Part shown: one piece after another, positions 49,685 to 62,191 of the stretch
Position numbering within the stretch: position 1 is the first letter of the stretch
How the letters are laid out: every line of letters starts with the position of its first letter
From: Amaranthus tricolor
Taxonomy: Eukaryota > Streptophyta > Magnoliopsida > Caryophyllales > Amaranthaceae
Direction: 5' to 3'
Assembly: GCF_026212465.1 (NCBI RefSeq)
Contig: NC_080049.1
Span: 13,600,349-13,664,348, forward strand
Length of the DNA: 64,000 nt
Made by a program: the position numbers and the translations under genes
The notes under the pieces: model-generated
The model's database searches: none
Told to the model about the DNA's origin: nothing
Seen by the model: the letters and a program-made list of their open reading frames with translations, nothing else

Positions 49685-50857
49685 AATCCAGAAATGACAT
49701 TACCTTCTGTCTTAGGAATCAAGGTGCTAGGCTCCTCCGCTGTAGTAATGGCAAAGAATTTTCCTCCTCTCGGGCACTGGTTCCCTTGGCCTCCAGAAGA
49801 TGAGGCTTTATTGCCTCCTTTATATTCAAGGCAAAGCTGAGAGTTATTGTTACGCTGGTTCCCTTGATTTCCTGAGTATCCTGCTCCACCATTCCCGGGG
49901 TTTCCCCGATTCTTGCCCCAAAAATCTCGAGCCAAATGACTTGGTTTTCCACAATTCAGACACACAACCTTACCCTCAGAGTTGACTCCCTTAGAGTGCC
50001 ATTTCTTGCATCTATCACACAGTTGACTTTTTAGCGGGTTGGAGTATTGTGGGTTTCTATTACTGTTGAATTGGTTTTGGTTTTGAAAGTTTCTGAGGTT
50101 TTCGTTTTGATTCCCCTTGAATTTTCCCTCAGCTCTGGACTTCTTGCTTTGACCTCCCTGGTCTCCTCCAGATCTCTTTTTCCTCGCATCTTCCTCTCTC
50201 TTGCAGACCATTTCTTTCTCCACAGCATGTTCATACATAGCTTGAAAAAACTCATATTGACCCATCAACTTTTGGTAGCTGAAGTTAAGACCATTGTAGA
50301 AGCGATCCATCTTTTTCTTTTGATGAAGCACATAATCTGTGGGAAATCAAGCCAACTCCAAGAACTTGTTAGCATATTTGGTAACACTAAGAGAATGCTG
50401 CCTCAGGTAAAGAAATTCTGATTCTTTTTGTCTCTGTAGAGCTACTGGGTAGAACCTCTCTCTTAGTTTCTTCAAGAACTCTTCCCATATAAAACTGGTG
50501 GACCGGTTGTATTGCTCCACCAGCAGATGTGGAGGCAGCTGAGACACCTTTTAGGGCTCTCCACCAAAGCTCTGCAGGTCCCACTAGATAGAATGCTACA
50601 AGTTTAACCTTAAGATTTTCTGGACAGTTTAGCACCTCAAGAATTTTCTCGGTTTCATTGATCCATTTTTCAAGGACAACTAGATCTGTAGCACCATTGT
50701 AGGTCTTAGGCCTATGGGTAGCAAGTCTTTTGTAAAACTTAGTCTCGTCATCCACACTAGCATGTTGGTTGGCTATGAACTGGACTAATTGAGCATTGGT
50801 CTCTTGGATGACTCTGAGTTGCTCGGTTTAAAGATTCAATTGGGCTTCGGGATCCAT
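49685..50857 (-). pseudogene. Chromovirus A gag
   Basis: The likely start is ATG 50857 (MDPEAQLNL), followed at once by a stop at codon 10. The capsid-like region is recognisable in broken frames: YNGATDLVVLEKWINETEKI and FYLVGPAELWWRAL (50755-50540), then, after a frame change, FIWEEFLKKLRERFYPVALQ and YANKFLEL (50547-50347). The third frame (50331-49685) is basic and Asn/Gln/Gly-rich and contains a zinc-knuckle-like CLNCGKPSHLARDF, in which the final Cys of CCHC is Phe. It runs through NVISGLLLLG directly into the protease in the uninterrupted element; the hAT insertion lies there. Confidence 0.85.
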
Positions 50858-51255
50858 TCCTTTCCCAATTTCCTCTAGGTTCCTGCCAAGAGGTAATAAC
50901 TAATTAATAATTATGCCTTTAAGACCAATAGATATGCACTTGCATAACACACTTTCTTAACTTTATTGATTTAATGATTTAATAACTTCATCAATTTCCA
51001 TCACATTGGATCACTTATTTAGCAGTTTCAACACTTTTAATGATGATTCCTCAACTTATTTTACCATCATGCATAGGCAACTTAGCCACATAATTGGATC
51101 ATCACTTGCTTACAAGAAACCTTTAAGACTTCTAGTTTACTAATGGTACTTAGTTAATAATCTAATTTAAGTTAGACTTACTACTTAAATCCTTTCTATA
51201 CCAATAATCCCTAAATTTTAAGTTCATTTCCTAATTACTTCCATTAGTTACTCCA
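50858..51255 (-). other. Leader region of chromovirus A, primer binding site not found
   Basis: This AT-rich stretch of about 400 bp lies between gag and the eroded 5' LTR. The LTR terminus GGCGGTTACA and any initiator-Met-tRNA-like primer binding site that should follow it are absent, so the LTR-leader boundary has been deleted. No gene is seen. Confidence 0.6.
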
Positions 51256-53408
51256 AACTTTTTCCATATGATAAACATCTTTTATTTGCACATAGCAAAA
51301 CATAATTGATTTACAAAGTACATATTAATTCTCCAACAAGGCTTAAATTAATCAAGTCATTATAATATACCTTATTTAAAATGAATTTAAGGTTGTTCCA
51401 TCAGATTATAATTGGTTATGCGAATTTATAACGATCTTACAATTATTTTCGACAATTTGGGTATTTACCGTTATTTAAATGGTGTCTTAAATCTGTAAAA
51501 TTTATAAACCATCTATTTAAATTTTATTTATACTATGAGGCAGTAGGTTATTAATATAATTATACATTTTTTTATGTAGGTCTATTTTTACCAAAATTTA
51601 ATTAACAATATTGCACTTATTAATAAATAAACATTTTTTATTAATTTGATAAATAAGTAAATAATTAATAATTTATTTAGTAAAATTATACCAAAGTTTC
51701 AGAAGTCATATAACATGTTTATTAGGCCATTCGAACTTATAAAAATACTGTATGATGTTTTATTACTTTGTTTAGACATTTTATCGATAAATGGAATAAA
51801 AAAGGTTTAAAATTATTTGAGTCCGAATAAAATATTATAAAAATTATATGAAATTCCAGATGCTATTTTAAGGGGTATAAAATTTTAAATAACAATTAAA
51901 AATCATCTGGGGTATTTTTAATAATTAATATCGTTATTTTACTGGTAAAACGAATAAAATTTGTTTAAGTCCATATATGGTCACGAAAATCCATATAAAT
52001 TTTTGAACATGTATCTACTATTTATATAAGTGTCTCATAAAGTTTTAATGTCCAAAAGAAGTCATTTAGTATTTATTTTATATTTTACCGTTTTCCAACT
52101 TACTTATTATTAATAACGGAGTAAAAATTATTAAGGTCCTTAAATGTCAACGAAACCTTCCCAAACTTTTACAAATTTTACCTACTCTCCATATGAGTAT
52201 GTGATAAAAATTTCAAGTCCATATGTCTTTGTTTGGTAGTTATTTTATATTTTACCATTTTACAATTTACCGTTAAACAATTTAACGATTATTCAAAAAT
52301 AATAAAAAAATTCCAAACTAAATGTATTGTCGCCAAATCTTGTTGGAGACATTATAATATGTTTTTATTAATTATTTTTAATGATGAAGAGTTCATCTAA
52401 TACAATGTTTTATAATAAGAATATTTAACATCTTAAAATGCATTAAAATATCAATTTTACGAATAATCTCAACAAAAAGTATCCAAGAATAACATATAGC
52501 TACTGGAAATTTCTTTTAAAATGAATTTCATATATTTTAAAATTCATATAATCATTTCCATCATAATAACTTTCACAAAGTAGTGTTAAACATGTCTTTA
52601 AACATACAATAATTTATAAAATCAACATGCATGATGCACACAATAATAATATATGTAATAAATTATTGCATACTCAAATTTATCATTTTGACATCATTTT
52701 TCATGATTTAAAAACTTCTCTTTGGGAATTTTATTTTATTTCTTTTTTAAAAAAAAGTATAAACAGAAACTTTCCCAACTTGTTCTTAGATCCTTTAAAA
52801 ATCACCCCATGTGACATACCTTGACTCCAAGCCTATATAATTATTCTGTAAGCTCCTACGCGTTCTTAGAAGTGGTTCTAACTTCGGTTCCTTGCCCTTC
52901 AAGTCTCAACTCCAACTCTTCAATTTATACTTAGTGGAATTCTTCAAGTTTGGTGTCTATGGAAAGCTCTTAAGATGAAGATTATTTTTATGGGAGATTT
53001 GAGTTTATAAACATAAATTTTCAGAAGTTACATGTAACAAGTTATGTAACTTGTACTTCATGTTTAAAATCAATTGTATATGTGTGAAATATTTAATTTA
53101 CTTCCATCATGGTTATACAATATGCTTGAGTAATAATTAAAATTTTTTTCGAACTGTTATGGGTAGTTGCTCAACTTTGAGTTTTACCTCCAAAGTTTAT
53201 GTTACTTGTTACGATTCATAATCACGTTACGAATTAACATTGTTATGATTCATAATCACGTTACGAATTAACAAGTTTCTAATAATTGTAAAGATTTTTC
53301 AAATTACTACCATCACTAATTAAATTATAATTAGTAACGAACAAATATATAAGGAAAATTAGGCGCTAAAAACGACTAATGAAATCTCCTAATAATATGA
53401 CTGTTTCA
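51256..53408 (-). repeat. Eroded 5' LTR of chromovirus A
   Basis: It aligns with the 3' LTR from about 40818 onward, ending at CTGTTTCA, but lacks the inner ~860 bp. It also has internal deletions corresponding to about 40868-41217 and 44205-44603 of the 3' LTR. Substitutions are more numerous than between the two 3' LTRs of copies A and B. Confidence 0.85.
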
Positions 53409-55056
53409 AATAAATAATGAACAATAAACATTGATCAATGATCAATGAACAATGAATGATGAACAATGAACAATGAACAATGACCATCGAATGATGAATA
53501 ATGAACAAGGATTAATGATGAATAAATGATGAAGAATGAACAGGGATCAATGAACAATGAACACTGAATGATAAAGAATGAAAACGGATCAATCATCAAT
53601 GAATAATAAACGTTGAATAATGAAGAATGAACACTTAATAATGAACAATGAAAAAGGATCAATGATCAATGAACAATGAATGATGAACAATGAACAATAA
53701 ACAAGGATTAAAGATTAAAGAACAATGAACGATGAACAATGAACAATGAACAATGAACAATAAACAATGAAGAATCAACAATGAACAATGAGTAATGGAT
53801 AATGAACAATGAACAAGGATGAATGATCAATAAACAATAATCGATGGACAAGTAATATTGAACAACAAACAAGGATCAATGATTAATGAATAATGAACGA
53901 TGAACAACAATCAAGGATCAACGATCAATGAACAATAAACGATGAACAATGATAAATGATCAATGAATGATGAAGAATGAACAAGGATCAATGATGAATG
54001 AACAGTGAATGATAAACAATGAACAAGGATAAATCATCTAAACAATAAACAATGAGCAATGAACACTTAATGATTAACAATGAACAAGGATCAATGATAA
54101 ATGAACAAGGAAGGATGAACAATGAACAATAAAGAAGGATTAATGATCAATGAACAATGAACGATGAACAATGAATAATGAACAATGAAAAGTAAACAAT
54201 GAAGAATTCACAATGAACAATGAGAAATGGATAAAGAACAATGAACAAGGATCAATGATCAATAAACAATGAACGATGAATAATGAATATTTAACAATAA
54301 ACAAGGATTAATGATTAATGAATAATAAACGTTGAACAACAAACAAGGATCAATGATCAATGAACAATAAACGATGAACAATGAATGACGAACAATTACC
54401 AAGCATCAATTATAAAGCAAATATAAACGATGAACACTGAACAAGGATCAATGATCAATGATCAATGAACAAAGAACGACGAATGGTGAACAATGAACAA
54501 GGATAAATTATCAACGAACGATGATCAATGAACAATGAATGAAGAACAATGAACAAGGATCAATGATCAAGCAACAATGAACAATGAATGATGAACAATG
54601 AACAAGGATCAATGATCAATGATCAATGAACAATGAACAATGAATGATGAATAATAAACAAGGATCAATTATCAAGGAACAATGAACGATGAACAATGAA
54701 CAAGGATCTATGATCAATGATCAATGAACAATGAACGATGAATGATGAACAATGAACAAAGATAAATGATCAATAAACGATGACCAATGAACAACGAACG
54801 ATGATCAATGATGAATCACCAATGAACAATGAATGATGAACAATAAACAAGGATCAATTATCAATGAACATTGAAAGATAAATATTGAATAAGGATCAAT
54901 GATCTTTGCTCAATGAACAATGAACGATGAATGATGTACAATGAATAAAGATCAATAATCAATGAACGAAGATCAATGATGAATAAACAATGATCAATGA
55001 ATAATGAACAATGAACAAGGATCATTTATCATTAAACAATGAACGATGAACAATAA
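53409..55056. repeat. AATGAAC-type minisatellite, block 3
   Basis: This 1.65-kb block joins chromovirus A to chromovirus B. It starts with the AATAA duplication of copy A and ends with the AATAA that precedes copy B. Its right part is nearly identical to 39000-39955, including TTATCATTAAACAATGAACG directly before the retrotransposon. No gene is seen. Confidence 0.9.
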
Positions 55057-58000
55057 TGTAACCGCCTCGAATTATGTGGGCAAACACTAATTGGAATTCA
55101 GTATTAATCAAGCGGAGGCTTACTTTTGCTAACACAATTAAGGGGTTACTTAAAGGTCAAACCAATATCCAAGTATAATACTTGAACTAAACCAAAGCAA
55201 TATAACGGAAGTCTTTACTGTCCAACAGATAGGAAAATTACAACCAAATCGAAATAAGTCCAAAGTTCAAATTACATCCTTAAATTAGTCAAAATCTAAA
55301 CTAATAGTCTCTCAAATACAATAAAGAGATCTAAACAAAAGGGGAGTCATACTCCAACTCGGTTTCATCTTCCGCTCGCATATCCATTCTGCGTCGAAGT
55401 GCCATCGGGTTTACTCTAAAAACAAAACCATTGGAAAAACATACAAAGCATAGTATCAGCAAAAAGGCTGAGTATAAACACACTGGTGTCCGTCAAACAA
55501 GTTATTCAAACCTTTTTTTTTTGTGTAAATTCATTTCGAAATATGCTTTTTCATTTGATAAATCATATTATTGTTCAAATCCAATTCAATGGCTCTATAG
55601 TCATTTCAAATTCTCATTTTTCATCATAAATTATAAGATCTCAATGGATCCAAATCAATTTCAAACTCATATCATAAGTTTACATGGGTACTCTGTGAGT
55701 CATCCTGTGACTCGTTTGGTAGTCGCTTTACCGTCCGCGACATGTCCGCAAGTGTAACACTATGGTATTGTGAACAATACGCGCTCAACATTGGTTAGCC
55801 GTTTAATCATGCACACAACATTTGCTGTGGCATATGTACCCGCCATTTAGGCTAAAATATTTTTTGTACATAGTATATATCGTGTAATTTTAGTAGCATT
55901 TAAAATTAAAAAATATTAACTTTTTTCATATGATAAACCTCTTTTATTTGCACATAGCAAAACATACTTTATTTGCAACTTAGCAAAATCAAATCATAAT
56001 ATTTCCCACATAGGTAAAACATGCTTCGCATAATCATATCATTAAACATAACCTTTGTATTATATTGGGGCATCACTAGCATGTATGGTAATGCATCGTA
56101 ACAAAAAGTAATTAAAGTTCAATACGATTTTTTTAGGGATTTTCGTTTCAATCCTTCTTAAAGTAAATATAACTTAAAAGGGTTTTGAAATTCATTCAAA
56201 ATAACTAGAATACGATTCATAAGTCTATAAAATCATTACGACAGAAGATTTCATAAAACACTATTTTCTAAAATACGAAATAGTTTTGCCGGTAATAAAA
56301 TCGATAATTGATTTACAAAGTATATATTAATTCTCCAACAAGGCTTAAATTCATCAAGTCATTATAATACCTTATTTAAAATGAATTTAAGGTTGTCCCA
56401 TCAGATTATAATTGGTTATGTGAATTTATAACGATCTTACAATTATTTTCGACAATTTGGGTATTTACCATTATTTAAATGGTGTCTTAAATTTGTCTAA
56501 TTCATAAACCATGTAATTTAAACTTAATTTATACTATGAGGCAGTAGGTTATTAATATAATTATACAATTTTTTATATAGGTCTATTTTTACCCAAATTT
56601 AATTAACAATATTACACTTTTTAATAAACAAACATTTTCTATTAATTTGATAAATTAGTAAATATTTAATAATTTATTTTGTCAAATTATACCAAAGTTC
56701 CAGAAGTAATATAACGTGTTTATTAGGCCATTCGAACTTATAAAAATCGTGTATGATGTTTAATGATTTTGTATAGACATTTTATCGATAAATAGAATAA
56801 AAAAGGTTTAAAATTATTTGAGTCCGAATAAATAATTATAAAAATTTTATGAAATTCCAGAAGCTATTTTAAGGGGTATAAAATTTTAAATAACCACTAA
56901 AAATCACGTGAGGTATTTGTAATAATTAATATCGTTATTTTACCGATAAACGGAATAAAATTTTTTTAAGTCCATATATGGTCACGAAAATCCATATAAA
57001 TTTTTGAACAGGTATCTACTGTTTATATAAGTGTCTCATAAACGTTTTATGTGCGACAGAAGTCATTTAGTATTTATTTTATACTTTACCGTTTTCCAAC
57101 TTACCGATTATTAACAACAGAGTAAAAATTATTAAGGTCCTTAAATATCAACGAAACATTCCCAAACTTTTACCAATTTTACCTACTGTCCATATGAGTA
57201 TGTGATAAACATTTCAACTCCATATGTCTTTGTTTGGTAATTATTTTATATTTTACCATTTTACAATTTACCGTTAAACAATTTAACGATTATTCAAAAA
57301 TACTAAAAAATTCCAAACTAAATATATTATGGCCAAATCTTGTTGGAGATATTATAATATGTTTTTATTAATTATTTTTGATGCTGAAGAGTTCATCTAA
57401 TACCATGTTTTATAATATGAGTATTTAACACCTTAAAATACATTAAAATATCAATTTAACGAATAATCTCAACAAAAAGTATCCAAGAAATTTTCTTAAC
57501 ATATAGCTACTGGAAATTTCTTTTAAAATGAATTTGAAATATTTTTAAATTCATATAATCATTTCCATCACAATAGCTTTCACAAAGTAGTGTTAAACAT
57601 GCCTTTAAACATACAATAATTTATAAAATCAACATGCATGATGCCCACAATAATAATACACGTAATAAATTATTCCATACTCAAATTTATCATTTTGACA
57701 TCATTTTTCAATATTAAGAACTTCTCTTTGGGAATTTTATTTTATTTAATTTTTAAAAAAACGTTATACACAAACATTCCCAACTTGTTCTTAAATTCTT
57801 TAAAAATCACCCCATGTGACATACCGTGACTCATAGCCTATATAATTATTCCGTAAGCTCCTACGCGTTCTTAGAAGTGGTTCTAACTTCGGTTCCTTGC
57901 CCTTCAAGTCTCAACTCCAACTCTTCAATCTATACTTGGTTGATTTCTTCATGTTTGTTGTCTATGGAAAACTCTTAAGATGAAGATTATTTTTATGGGA

Positions 58001-58780
58001 GATTTGAGTTTATAAACATAAATTTTTAGAAGTTTTAGATGGGTTTTTGAAGGAGATTTGATGAGAAAAGAAGGTGTTTTAGTTATTGAAAGTTTGAAGG
58101 ATTCTAGTGTTTGTTAATGGATGAACTTGGGAGCAATGTGTCGGGGTTTATGACTGATTAATTATTCAGAAAATAGAGTGTTTTTGCTTCAAATATTTGC
58201 CCCTTGCATGCTTGTAATGATGCACAAGCTTTGGGTAGAACAAAATGGGTTCTTGGGTAGAGTTTTTAGCTTGTGTATGTAAGTATACAAAGGACTATAA
58301 GGGGGTGTAGGACAGCTTTAGCATAGCTGGTTGGGGTTGTTTTTTTGGTGAGTTTTGTCCATCATTTGATCTATTATAGTGTAGGAAAGGTTTATCTAAG
58401 ATAGTTTAAGGTTTGGGTAAAAAATTGTTGTACATGTAACAAGTTATGTAACTTGTACTTCATGTTTAAAAATCACTTGTATATGTGTGAAATATTTAAT
58501 TTACTCCCATCATGGTTATATAATATGCTTGGGTAATAATTAAAATTTTTTTCGAACTGTTATAGGTAGTTGCTCAACTTTAAGTTTTACCTCCAAAGTT
58601 TACGTTACTTCTTGTTACGATTCATAATCACGTTACGAATTAACAAGTTTCTAATCATTGTAAAGATTTTTCAAATTACTACCATCACTAATTAAATTAT
58701 AATTAGTAACGAACAAATATATAAGGAAAAATAGGCGCTAAAAACGATTAATGAAATCTCCTAATAATACGACTGTTTCA
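55057..58780 (-). repeat. 3' LTR of chromovirus B, uninterrupted (3,724 bp)
   Basis: TGTAACCGCCTCG to ACTGTTTCA, followed by the polypurine-type tract. It shows the original sequence of the two sites disturbed in copy A's LTRs, for example the uninterrupted TAAATATCAACGAAACATTC near 57145. No gene is seen in it. Confidence 0.93.
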
Positions 58781-58842
58781 GTCTTCCTTTCTTACAAGAG
58801 TTTGGTCCTCGAAACAAACTCAAACTAATGGTTATACATACA

Positions 58843-59250
58843 TCACTCAAATAAGTAAGGGTATCTAATTAACATGTCGTCCTCTTTTTCCCAAGTAGCA
58901 CTGTCAGCATCCAGTCCACTCCATAGCACTTTCACAAGTGGAATTGTGTGGCTACGGAGTTTTCTAACCTCTCGACGTAGGATCCTCAAGGGCTTCTCCT
59001 CATACTGCAAGCTTTCAACAAGTTGAATCGGCTCATACTGGAGAACATGTGATGGATCCAACACATACTGGCGCAATTGCGACACATGGAACAAATTGTG
59101 AACCTTAGCTAATTGTGGGGGTAATGCTAAGTCATAAGCTACCTCCCCGAATCTGCGCAAAATTTCATAGGGTCCAATGTACCGAGGATCAAGCTTCCCT
59201 TGCATTCCGAACCTCTTGATTCCCTTTGTTGGCGAGACTTTAAGGAACAC
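58843..59250 (-). pseudogene. Chromovirus B integrase C-terminal region with chromodomain-like tail
   Basis: The fragment has 135 residues with the same order as in copy A. Here the GPY/F-type module reads YIGPYEILRRFGEVAYDL, closer to the family norm than copy A's YIGTCEI. It ends with VKVLWSGLDADSATWEKED and YPYLFE. The stop separating it from the integrase core is at the same codon as in copy A. Confidence 0.85.
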
Positions 59251-59304
59251 CTTCTCACCGACTTGGAACTCAAGTTTCCTCCTCCTACGGTCTACGTAGG
59301 ATTT

Positions 59305-60018
59305 CTATCGATCTTGGGTAGCCTTCATCCGGTCTCTAATGATTCTGACTTGTTTAGCAATCTCTCTGATCATCTCTAGTCCAACGAGCACGCCGAGACT
59401 CTCGGTATCCCAATAAAGTTGTGTCCTACACCTTTGGCCATACAAGGCCTCATACGGAGCCATACCAATACTACTCTGGTAACTTTTGTTGTAGGAGAGT
59501 TCTATAAATGGTAAGATGTCCTCCCACGAACACTGAAAATTAAGGGCATATGCCCAAAGCATATCCTCTAGAGTCTGGATGCTCCTCTCTGTCTGCCCAT
59601 CTGTAGCTGGGTGAAAAGCGGTGCTGTAATTAAGGGTCGTGTCGAACGCCCTTTGTAGCTCATTCCCAAATCCAGCCACAAATTTTGGATCTCGATCTTA
59701 AACTATTGTCATCGGTATACCATGTAGTCTAAGTACTTCTTTAACATAAACATCGGCCAATTGTTTTGCTTTCCAAATTACTTTAGCAGGAATAAATCTG
59801 GCAGTCTTAGTGAGTCGATCAGCAATCACCCAAATAGAATCATTTCCACTTCTCGAACGAGGCAATCCAACAACAAAGTCCATACTCACTGATTCCCACT
59901 TCCACTTAGGCACGAGAAGTGGTTGCAATTCCTCCGGAGTGCGCTGGTGGTCAATCTTGACTTGCTGACATACTAAACATCGAGCTATGAAATCGTCGAC
60001 ATCCTTCTTCATGTTCAT
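59305..60018 (-). pseudogene. Chromovirus B integrase core
   Basis: CLVCQQVKIDHQRTPEELQ, then SMDFVVGLPRSRSGND and, after a stop at 59697-59699, the C-terminal half with ATDGQTERSIQTLEDML. The stop falls just after GIPMTIV, where copy A continues SDRDPKF, so it is private to copy B. Confidence 0.85.
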
Positions 60019-60030
60019 CCACCAAAAGTA

Positions 60031-60936
60031 TTATTTTAAATCTGCTAGCATCTTATCCCGTCCTGGGTGGATAGAGTACATAGTCGAATGTGCCTCCTTG
60101 AGTATTTTCTCTATCAATTCAGGATCTCGGGGCACGCATAACCTTCCCTCTACATGAATACTCCTATCTTTAGCAATATTGAAGTCTTTAACTGCACCCT
60201 TTTCAATACCAATCTTCAACTCTGACAAGAAGTCATCATACTGTTGTAGCTCACGGATCTCCTCATGTAGACTTGGTGTTGTACTCATAGCATTCAAAAC
60301 GCTGTCGTATGATCCCTTCTTAACCACAATCAATTCTAGCTCCTTCATCTCCACATAAATCTCGTACGGCACTGAAATTAGTCCATTAATGACCATTCTC
60401 GGTTTTCGACTTAAGGCATCTGCTACACGGTTTGCTTTCTTGGGATGATACTCCAAAGTGAGGTCATAATCTTTCATCAATTCTAGCCACCTTCTCTGCC
60501 TCATGTTAATCTCCTTCTGTGTAAACAGATAAGTCAAACTCTTGTGATTGATGTATATCTTGCAAGTAGTGCCGTAGAGATAATGCCTCCAAATTTTTAA
60601 GGCAAATATGACTCCGGCTAATTCTAAATCATGCATTGGATAGTACTTCTCATTTGGCCTCAATTGTCTCGATGCGTAGGCAATCACTTTCCCCTCTTGC
60701 ATGAGTACACAACCCAAGCCCTCTAAAGATGCGTCACTGTATACCGTGAACTCTTTCCCATCCTCGGGCAACACAAGCACTTGAGCCGTTGTCAACCTCT
60801 TCTTCAATTCTAGGAAAGCATCTTCGCACTTTTGTGACCACACAAACTTGGTATTCTTTCGAACCAAACTGGTGATCGGTAGTGCAATCTTCGAAAACCC
60901 ATCAACATATCTTCGGTAATAACCTGCCAAACCCAT
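60031..60936 (-). pseudogene. Chromovirus B RNase H and integrase zinc-binding start
   Basis: The frame starts [17 protein letters not shown] at the end of reverse transcriptase. It continues through RNase H ([19 protein letters not shown] and [18 protein letters not shown]) and [12 protein letters not shown] to [12 protein letters not shown], ending at the TAA also present in copy A. It reads Q in MRQRRWLEL, where copy A has a stop. Confidence 0.87.
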
Positions 60937-60989
60937 AAAGCTTCTTACCTTAGTTACACTAGTCGGTGCTGGCCAATCAATGATAGTCC

Positions 60990-61613
60990 TTATCTTCTCA
61001 GGTCCACTATTATGCCATCTTTTGAGATTATATGACCTGGGAAGACAACTCGATCCAACCAGAATTCACTCTTGCTCAACTTCCCATAAAAGCTTCTTTC
61101 CCTCAATCGTGTTAATACCAATCTTAAGTGCTCCTCATGATCTTTCTCTGTCTTAGAGTACACCAAGATATCATTAATGAAAACCATTATAAATTTATCT
61201 AGATAGTCATGGAATGTTCGATTCATAAAGTCCATGAATGCTGCAAGGGCATTGGTTAACCCAAACGGCATCACTCTAAAGTCATAGTGTCCATATCTAG
61301 TGCGGAAAGCAGTTTTAGGAATGTCTTCCTCCACTATCCTCAACTGATGGTAACCAGATCTCAAGTCAATTTTAGAGAAAACTCTAGGTCCTTTCAACTG
61401 GTCAAATAAATCATCAATTCTAGGAAGTGGGTACTTGTTCTTGATGGTGATTTTCTTCAGCTCCCGGTAGTCAATGCATAGCCTCAAAGACCCATCTTTC
61501 TTCTTCACAAACAACACTAGAGCTCCCCATGGTGATACACTTGGTCTGATAAACCCTTTATCTTGTAACTTCTCGAGTTGATTTTTTAGTTCATCCAACT
61601 CAAGTGGTGCCAT
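60990..61613 (-). pseudogene. Chromovirus B reverse transcriptase
   Basis: [57 protein letters not shown] and [11 protein letters not shown] are intact and better preserved than in copy A. The active-site motif is [10 protein letters not shown], with Asn for the first Asp, exactly as in copy A. A one-base deletion near 61006 shifts the frame at [10 protein letters not shown], where copy A continues [13 protein letters not shown]. Confidence 0.88.
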
Positions 61614-62191
61614 TCTATATGGTGCCTTTGAAATCGGGCTTGACCTTGGAACTAGGTCAATGTGAAAATCAATCTCTCTCTTTGGAGGTAACCGAGGTAG
61701 ATCATCTGGGAATACATCAGAAAATTCTCAAACTATCAAGATTTGGCTTAAGTCGACCTCCTTGTATGTTGACTCGCTCATGTGGTAGACTTGGGCTTCC
61801 CCACCTCTCTTTGGAAAGGTTGTAAGCCTCTCAATCCTCTCTGGCTTAATATTAGGTATAGTCCTATCACTAAAAGATACTTAATCCCCTGGATTGTTAC
61901 CAACCTTTAAATTCCACTCATAGCACTCAATCACTGCCCTGTGTTTACCTAGACCGTCCATTCCTAGAATGATATCAAACTCTCCTAAGTCAAATACAAT
62001 CAAGTCTACATGGAACACCTTACCCTGGATCACTAATGGGCAATCAATCAAATTTGTATTACATGATACCGTTGATCCATCAGGTAGGTCAACTCTATGC
62101 ATTATAGGGCATACATTAACAGAACAGTCATGGAACTCACAAATAACTTAGAAACATAAGACTTGTCGGCCCCAGAATCAAATAAGACACG
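61614..62191 (-). pseudogene. Chromovirus B protease region, cut by an LTR retrotransposon
   Basis: MHRVDLPDGSTVSC, IILGMDGLGKHRAVIEC and the linker toward reverse transcriptase match copy A. The active site reads VLFDSGADKSYVS near the insertion junction. A stop at about 61881 (copy A has Q) and a frame change near 62110-62130 are private. The LTR begins at 62192, immediately upstream of the active-site coding sequence. Confidence 0.82.

Larger units (their letters stand above)
39956..53408 (-). mobile_element. Tekay-like Ty3/gypsy chromovirus copy A, decayed, with nested insertions
   Basis: The outer ends are TGTAACCGCC at 39956 and CTGTTTCA at 53408, with AATAA duplicated on both sides (39951-39955 and 53409-53413). 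The coding region is on the minus strand in the order gag, protease, reverse transcriptase, RNase H, integrase, chromodomain-like tail. A polypurine-type tract abuts the left (3') LTR. The integrase C-terminal GPY/F-like and chromodomain-like sequence plus LTRs of about 3.7 kb suggest the Tekay/Del clade; that assignment is from memory of the family. Nested in it are a solo LTR (42062-43318) and a hAT element (48391-49676). Many stops make it non-coding. Confidence 0.92.
55057..62191 (-). mobile_element. Tekay-like chromovirus copy B, 3' part in the window
   Basis: The left LTR starts TGTAACCGCC at 55057, preceded by AATAA, and the internal region is nearly identical to copy A through the protease. 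It lacks copy A's solo LTR and, as far as visible, the hAT element. It is interrupted at 62192, in the protease, by another LTR retrotransposon; its remainder should lie beyond the window. Position and flanks show that it is a duplicate of copy A rather than a separate insertion. Confidence 0.9.

Noticed and set aside
39956..55057. Two independent chromovirus insertions at identical sites
   Set aside because: Nearly identical flanks over about 1 kb and the same AATAA point to duplication of one insertion.
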